This document shows, piece by piece, positions 59,312-64,000 of a stretch of 64,000 nucleotides of DNA (position 1 is the first letter of the stretch; every line of letters starts with the position of its first letter). The notes beneath the pieces were generated by a model. The model was not told the DNA's origin and made no database searches. It saw only the letters and a list, made by a program, of their open reading frames with translations. Location: contig NZ_BLRH01000035.1 of assembly GCF_025996515.1 (NCBI RefSeq), positions 620,001 to 684,000 of the forward strand. Direction: 5' to 3'. The stretch comes from Rhizohabitans arisaemae. GTDB taxonomy: Bacteria; Actinomycetota; Actinomycetes; Streptosporangiales; Streptosporangiaceae. The translations under genes and the position numbers were made by a program.

Positions 59312-60739
59312 GTGACCTATGCCGACTTTCCCGGGCGAGTACGGCGGGACGCCTGCCCGGGGGCGCTTCAGGTGCACCCCGCGGCCGACGGCGGGCTCGC
59401 CCGGATCAGGGTTCCGGGCGGCCTGCTCACCCCGTCCCAGCTGGGCGAGCTCGCCACCGCCGCCACGGGGGCGATCGAGCTGACCTCACGGGCGAACGTC
59501 CAGATCCGCGGGCTGCGCCCCGGCGCCGAACGTGACTTCGCCCACAGGATGGCCGAGGCGGGCCTGCTCCCCTCGGCCACCCACGAGCGGGTCCGCAACA
59601 TCCTCGCCTCCCCGTTGAACGGTCTCGCCGGTACGGCCGATCTACGGCCCCTCGTCGCCGAACTCGATCGGGAACTGTGCGCCAGACCCCGGCTCGCCGA
59701 CCTGCCGGGACGCTTCCTGTTCGCCCTGGACGACGGTACGGGCGACGTCGCCGGCCTCGGCGCCGACGTCGCCGCGATCTCGATCGGCCCCGGCTTCGCA
59801 CCGGTGCTCGGGGGAACCGACACGGGGCTGCGGGCCCCGTCCGCCCTGGTGGTGCCGCTGATGCTCGCGGCGGCCGAAGCCTTCCTCGCCGAATGCGACG
59901 CCCAGGGCGTCCAAGCCTGGCGGGTGATCGAGCTGCCCGATGGGTCCGCACGGATCGGCACCCGCCTGGGCTCCGCGTTCGGCGCCCGGGACGGCCTGGA
60001 GACCGGTACGGTGACACGCGCGGCCACGCAGTCGGACCCGCAGGCCGTACCGCACGGAACAGACCCCCGGGACAGCCGGGGATCTCGCCTCCGGGAGATC
60101 GTCGGGGTCCTTGAGCAGGCCGACGGGCGGGTGGCGCTCGGCGCCGCCGTCCCGCTCGGGCGGCTCACCGCAGCGCAGGCCCGCGCCCTCGCCGAGGCCG
60201 CGGAGGCGGCCGGGGGCGGACCCGGGGGAGGGGAGGTACGGCTGACGCCGTGGCGCGGCGCCGTCGTCCCCGGCCTGCCCCAGGCCGAGGCCGGGCGGTG
60301 GGCGGCGCGGCTCGCCGAAGCGGGACTGGTGACGGATCCGGCTTCGCCGTGGATCGGGGTGAGCGCGTGTACCGGGCTCCCCGGGTGTGCCAAATCTCAC
60401 GCCGACGTCCAGGCGGACGCCGGGCATTGGGTTCGAACCCGCGAGATTCCTGGCTTGACCTGCGGTTTTCCGGAGACGTCGGTGACACCACCCCGGGAGG
60501 ATGCCGGGAATCCCCTGCCCGGTACGCTCCCGGTGCACTGGTCCGGCTGCGCCCGGCGTTGCGGTCGGCCGGCCGGGCCGGTCACGGACGTCGTCGCCAC
60601 CGGAGCGGGCTACCGCGTCGAAAGTCCCGGCGACCGATCGGGCGGCCCGACCGGGGAGAACGACGGAGACGGCCGGGGCGCAGGTGGCTTGACGCGCGCC
60701 GGCATCGGGGAAACGGCGGCCGTGAGGGGAAGAGGTTGA
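59312..60739 (+). CDS. cobG: Precorrin-3B synthase CobG
   Basis: This 475-aa protein is CobG of the nitrite/sulfite reductase superfamily. It has the ferredoxin-like half domain at the start ([31 protein letters not shown]) and the 4Fe-4S cysteines in [15 protein letters not shown] and [10 protein letters not shown]. It hydroxylates C20 of precorrin-3A with oxygen, the step that marks the aerobic pathway. The C-terminal tail of about 30 residues is Gly-rich. The GTG at 59312 is divergent from cobN, and the stop overlaps the cobH start (TTGA). Confidence 0.9.
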   Translation: MTYADFPGRVRRDACPGALQVHPAADGGLARIRVPGGLLTPSQLGELATAATGAIELTSRANVQIRGLRPGAERDFAHRMAEAGLLPSATHERVRNILASPLNGLAGTADLRPLVAELDRELCARPRLADLPGRFLFALDDGTGDVAGLGADVAAISIGPGFAPVLGGTDTGLRAPSALVVPLMLAAAEAFLAECDAQGVQAWRVIELPDGSARIGTRLGSAFGARDGLETGTVTRAATQSDPQAVPHGTDPRDSRGSRLREIVGVLEQADGRVALGAAVPLGRLTAAQARALAEAAEAAGGGPGGGEVRLTPWRGAVVPGLPQAEAGRWAARLAEAGLVTDPASPWIGVSACTGLPGCAKSHADVQADAGHWVRTREIPGLTCGFPETSVTPPREDAGNPLPGTLPVHWSGCARRCGRPAGPVTDVVATGAGYRVESPGDRSGGPTGENDGDGRGAGGLTRAGIGETAAVRGRG

Positions 60740-61356
60740 CGGACTACATCCGGGACGGCGCGGAGATCTACCGCCGTTCCTTCGCGACGATCCGCGCCGA
60801 GACCGACCTCACGGAGGTGCCGGAGGACGTCGCCGGGGTCGCGGTCCGGATGATCCACGCGTGCGGCATGGTCGACCTCGTCGCCGACCTGGCCTGGTCG
60901 CCCGGCGTGGTCCGGCGGGCGCGTGCGGCCCTGCGCGCCGGGGCACCGATCCTGTGCGACGCCATGATGGTCGCCTCCGGGGTGACCCGCCGACGGCTCC
61001 CGGCCGGCAACCCGGTGCTCTGCACCCTGGGCGAGCCGGGGGTTCCCGAGCTGGCCGACCGGCTCGGCACCACCCGGAGCGCCGCCGCCCTGGAACTCTG
61101 GCGGGACCGGCTGGACGGCGCCGTCGTGGCGATCGGGAACGCGCCGACCGCGCTCTTCCGGCTGCTGGAGATGACGGCGGAGGGCGCCGGGCGTCCGGCG
61201 GCCGTCCTGGGGCTGCCGGTCGGTTTCATCGGCGCCGCCGAATCCAAGCGGGCGCTCGCCGAGACGGACCTGGAGTACCTGGTGGTGCACGGGCGACGGG
61301 GTGGCAGCGCGATGGCCGCCGCCGCGGTCAACGCGATCGCGAGCGAGGAGGAGTAA
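60736..61356 (+). CDS. cobH: Precorrin-8X methylmutase CobH
   Basis: This 206-aa enzyme has the CobH catalytic His in [13 protein letters not shown] and the family stretches [36 protein letters not shown] and [16 protein letters not shown]. It moves the methyl group from C11 to C12. The TTG at 60736 overlaps the cobG stop by four bases and has GAGGGGA 7 nt upstream; the family start [15 protein letters not shown] supports it. It is followed by cobIJ after 5 bp. Confidence 0.93.
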   Translation: MTDYIRDGAEIYRRSFATIRAETDLTEVPEDVAGVAVRMIHACGMVDLVADLAWSPGVVRRARAALRAGAPILCDAMMVASGVTRRRLPAGNPVLCTLGEPGVPELADRLGTTRSAAALELWRDRLDGAVVAIGNAPTALFRLLEMTAEGAGRPAAVLGLPVGFIGAAESKRALAETDLEYLVVHGRRGGSAMAAAAVNAIASEEE

Positions 61357-61361
61357 GCGCG

Positions 61362-62975
61362 ATGAGCGGACAGAGCCAGACCACAGGCCGGCTGTGGGGG
61401 GTCGGGCTCGGCCCCGGCGACCCGGAGCTGGTGACCGTCAAAGCCGCCCGGCTCATCGGAGCCGCCGACGTGATCGCGTATCACAGCGCCAGGCACGGCC
61501 GGAGCATCGCCCGTTCGGTCGCCGCGCCGTACCTGCGGGGAGACCAGGTCGAGGAGGCCTTGATCTACCCGCTGACCGTCGAGACCACCGACCACCCGGG
61601 CGGTTATCAGGGCGCGATCGACGAGTTCTACGCCGCGTGCGCGGACCGGCTCTCCGCCCACCTGGACGCCGGGCGCGACGTGGTCGTCCTCTGCGAGGGC
61701 GACCCACTCTTCTACGGCTCCTACATGCACATGCACAAGCGGCTCGCGGACCGGTACCCCACCGAGGTCGTCCCCGGGGTCACCTCCGTCAGCGCCGCGT
61801 CCGCCGTACTCGGGCGTCCGCTGGTGGAACGCGACGAGACCCTCACGGTCCTGCCGGGAACCCTCCCCGAGGACGTGATCGCCGAACGGCTCGCCGCCAC
61901 CGACTCGGCGGCCGTGCTCAAGCTGGGCCGGACGTTCGGCAAGGTCCGCGACGCGTTCGCCAAGGCGGGCCGCCTGGACGAGGCCTGGTACGTGGAGCGC
62001 GCCACCACCGGCGGCCAGCGGATCGAGCCGCTCGCCGAGGTCGACCCGGCCACCGTGCCCTACTTCTCCCTCGCCCTGCTGCCCAGCTCGCCGCCGCCCG
62101 TCCCGCTCTCCCCGAGTCAGCTGCTGCCAAGCTTCCTGCTGCCCGTCGCCGCCTCGTCCGAGCCGGTGACCGAGCGGCCCGCCAAGCTCGTGGCGGACGA
62201 GGTCGTAACCGCTCGGGAGGGGGCGCGGGGTCCGGGAGCGGTGGTGGTGGTCGGCCTCGGGCCGGGCGGGCGGATGTGGCTCACCCCCGAGGCGCAGGAC
62301 GCCCTCGCCCGCGCGGACGTCCTGGTCGGCTACGGCCCGTACCTGGACCGGGTGCCGCCCAACCCACGCCAGCGGCGGTACCCGACCGACAACCGGGTGG
62401 AGGCCGAGCGCGCCGCGCACGCGCTGGAACTCGCCGCCGCCGGATCCCGGGTCGCGGTCGTCTCCTCCGGCGACCCCGGCGTGTTCGCCATGGCCAGCGC
62501 GGTGCTGGAGGCCGCCTGCGAGCCGAGGTTCACCGCCGTCCCGGTCCACATCGTGCCCGGGCTCACCGCGGCCCAAGCCGTCGCGGGCCGGGCAGGCGCA
62601 CCGCTCGGGCACGACTACTGCGTGCTGTCCCTCTCCGACCTGCTCAAACCCTGGGAGGTCGTCGCCGAACGGATCACGGCGGCGGCCAAGGCCGACCTGG
62701 TCCTGGCCATCTACAACCCGGCCTCGCGTAGCCGCACCTGGCAGGTCGCGGCGGCGCGGGACCTGCTGCTGGCGCACCGCGCGCCGCAGACCCCCGTCGT
62801 GATCGGCCGTTCGGTCGGCGGGCCCGGGGAGAGCCTGCGGATCACCACCCTCGGCGAGCTCGACCCGGCCGAGGTGGACATGCGCTGCCTGCTCGTCGTC
62901 GGCTCCTCCACCACCAAGGTCGTCGACCGGGACGGCGGGCCCGTGGTCTTCACCCCCCGGCGCTACCCGGCGTGA
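61362..62975 (+). CDS. cobIJ: Fused precorrin-2 C20-methyltransferase / precorrin-3B C17-methyltransferase CobIJ
   Basis: This 537-aa protein joins two SAM-dependent corrin methyltransferases. The first (about 9-245) is CobI: GVGLGPGDPELVTVKAARL, CEGDPLFYGSYMHMH, VVPGVTSVSAASA. The second (about 275-535) is CobJ: VVGLGPGGRMWLTPEAQ, VVSSGDPGVFAMAS, VPGLTAAQAVAGRAG, LAIYNPASRSRTW. A Pro/Ser-rich linker lies between. The fusion is known in actinomycetes. It methylates C20 before, and C17 after, the CobG step. Its 3' end overlaps the convergent cobK by 13 bp. Confidence 0.93.
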   Translation: MSGQSQTTGRLWGVGLGPGDPELVTVKAARLIGAADVIAYHSARHGRSIARSVAAPYLRGDQVEEALIYPLTVETTDHPGGYQGAIDEFYAACADRLSAHLDAGRDVVVLCEGDPLFYGSYMHMHKRLADRYPTEVVPGVTSVSAASAVLGRPLVERDETLTVLPGTLPEDVIAERLAATDSAAVLKLGRTFGKVRDAFAKAGRLDEAWYVERATTGGQRIEPLAEVDPATVPYFSLALLPSSPPPVPLSPSQLLPSFLLPVAASSEPVTERPAKLVADEVVTAREGARGPGAVVVVGLGPGGRMWLTPEAQDALARADVLVGYGPYLDRVPPNPRQRRYPTDNRVEAERAAHALELAAAGSRVAVVSSGDPGVFAMASAVLEAACEPRFTAVPVHIVPGLTAAQAVAGRAGAPLGHDYCVLSLSDLLKPWEVVAERITAAAKADLVLAIYNPASRSRTWQVAAARDLLLAHRAPQTPVVIGRSVGGPGESLRITTLGELDPAEVDMRCLLVVGSSTTKVVDRDGGPVVFTPRRYPA

Positions 62976-63715
62976 GCGCCGAGCCAGGCCACCGCCTCCG
63001 CGACCGTCCGCACGGACGGCACCCGCGGCGGTGCCGGCGGACGCTCGACCATCACCACCGGGAGCCCCAGCTCACGCGCCGCGACCAGCTTCGCCGTGGT
63101 CATCGCGCCGCCGCTGTCCTTGGTGACCACGACGTCGATCCGGTGCCCGCGCAGGAGCGCGAGCTCCCCGTCGGGCGTGAACGGCCCCCGGCTGAGCAGC
63201 ACCTCCAGGTTCGCCGGGAACGGCGGCTCGGGCGGGTCCACCGATCGGGCCAGGAACCACAGGCCGTCCAGGGGGGCGAAGACCGGCAGGCTCCGCCGGC
63301 CCGTCGTCAGGAACACCCGGCGTCCCAGCGCCGGCAGCAGTTCGGCCGCGGCGGCGAGCGAGGCGGTACGGCGCCAGTCGTCGCCCGGGCCTTCCGTCCA
63401 GCCCGGCCTGCGCAGGATCAGCAGCGGGACGCCGGGTCCGGGCCGGGCCAGGCGGACCGCCTCGGCCGCCGACGCGGTCATCCGGGCCGCGAACGGATGG
63501 GTGGCGTCGATCACGGCGTCGATCCGGTGCGCAAGGAGCCAGTCGGCGAGACCTCCCGCCCCGCCGAAACCGCCCTCACGTACTTCGCCGACGGGCAACC
63601 GCGGGTTGGTCACCCGGCCCGCCAGCGAGGAGACCACGTGCAGCCGGGGGTCTTCGGCGAGGACCGCGGCGAGCGCCCGCGCCTCGGCCGTACCGCCCAG
63701 AATCAACACGTTCAT
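62963..63715 (-). CDS. cobK: Precorrin-6A reductase CobK
   Basis: This 250-aa NADPH-dependent enzyme has the CobK/CbiJ features: VLILGGTAEARALAAVLA at the start, ATHPFAARMTASAAEA in the middle and VVTKDSGGAMTTAKLVAARE near the end. It reduces precorrin-6A. The ATG at 63715 overlaps the stop of a short duplicated cobK fragment upstream (TGATG). It converges on cobIJ. Confidence 0.93.
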   Translation of the reverse strand: MNVLILGGTAEARALAAVLAEDPRLHVVSSLAGRVTNPRLPVGEVREGGFGGAGGLADWLLAHRIDAVIDATHPFAARMTASAAEAVRLARPGPGVPLLILRRPGWTEGPGDDWRRTASLAAAAELLPALGRRVFLTTGRRSLPVFAPLDGLWFLARSVDPPEPPFPANLEVLLSRGPFTPDGELALLRGHRIDVVVTKDSGGAMTTAKLVAARELGLPVVMVERPPAPPRVPSVRTVAEAVAWLGAHAG

Positions 63716-64000
63716 CAGGGCGACCCCTCTCCTGCGGCCCGCCGATGAGCACGCAGCCGCGGTACGGGTGGACCACCGGCGCGTGCGCCACGGTGGGCAC
63801 CACCGGTCGGCGAGGAGATCACGTGCAGACGGGGGTCGGCGGCGAGTGCCCGCGCCTCGGCCTTACCGCCCGGAATCAAGACTTTCACCCTGTCCCTTTC
63901 CCGGCGGTGCGTCGATGAGCACGCAGCCGCGGTATGGGTGGACCACCGGCGCGTGCGCCACGGTGGGCACCACCGGTCGGCGAGGAGATCACGTGCGGCC
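63625..64000. repeat. Tandem duplication of the cobK 5' region
   Basis: The cobK start region (from about 63625, through its ATG at 63715 and the 90 bp upstream) recurs with about 170-bp spacing. The same 5' flank (GATGAGCACGCAGCCGCGGT) begins near 63744 and 63914, and the GGCGAGGAGATCACGTGC coding stretch recurs at about 63805 and 63975, reaching the window end. Identity is high in the flanks and lower in the coding part. Confidence 0.9.
63715..63888 (-). pseudogene. Truncated cobK copy (5' fragment)
   Basis: A GTG at 63888 opens a 57-codon frame whose first 26 residues, VKVLIPGGKAEARALAADPR then LHVISS, copy the cobK N-terminus with a four-residue deletion. After that it diverges into unrelated sequence and stops at the real cobK start (overlap TGATG). 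It is a remnant of the tandem duplication. It could act as a coupled leader ORF for cobK. Confidence 0.75.

Overview
The window is high-GC actinomycete chromosome. GTG and TTG starts, four-base start/stop overlaps, an NRPS-type hydroxamate siderophore locus, IdeR/DmdR-type iron boxes and an aerobic (CobG/CobN) cobalamin pathway all fit. The gene complement suggests a filamentous actinomycete, possibly Streptosporangiales, but that placement is inference from gene content only.

Region 1 (1-23.3 kb) is a siderophore locus: the tail of an ABC exporter, an MbtH-like protein, a 5282-aa four-module NRPS, a siderophore-binding lipoprotein, two FecCD-type permeases, an ornithine N5-monooxygenase and a formyltransferase. 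Three iron boxes sit in the two divergent promoter regions. The NRPS order C-A-T-E / C-A-T / C-A-T / C-A-T / C resembles the erythrochelin/foroxymithine type of tetrapeptide diketopiperazine siderophore. A3 carries the N5-hydroxyornithine code DMENLGLINK, and A1 and A4 share a second code family. Module 2 departs from that template.

Region 2 (23.3-29 kb) is metabolic: an M20 peptidase, a YtcJ-like amidohydrolase with a divergent TetR regulator, and a class III aminotransferase overlapping an Lrp/AsnC regulator.

Region 3 (29-47.7 kb) is an accessory island. It opens with a gene-poor stretch holding strong hairpins, a VOC protein, an acyl-CoA synthetase relic and a frameshifted RraA gene. Then come a BsuBI/PstI-type restriction-modification pair, two secreted tandem SMI1/KNR4 paralogues, two DUF6493-like genes (one truncated), a secreted ricin-fold lectin, a STAND NTPase/TPR gene followed by a Gfo/Idh/MocA oxidoreductase, and two VapB-type antitoxin genes (one frameshifted, one left with only a toxin stub). 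Repeated coding and non-coding pieces show that this block grew by duplication and then decayed. It has the look of a defence or conflict island.

Region 4 (47.7-64 kb) is a cobalamin/cobalt locus: CbtB-CbtA, a degenerate histidine phosphatase, a ChlID-like chelatase, CobO, CobB, then an unrelated kinase and an SRPBCC protein, then CobN (minus strand), and CobG-CobH-CobIJ (plus strand) facing CobK. Two cobalamin riboswitches precede cbtB and cobN. Partial tandem duplications occur at the chelatase 3' end and the cobK 5' end.
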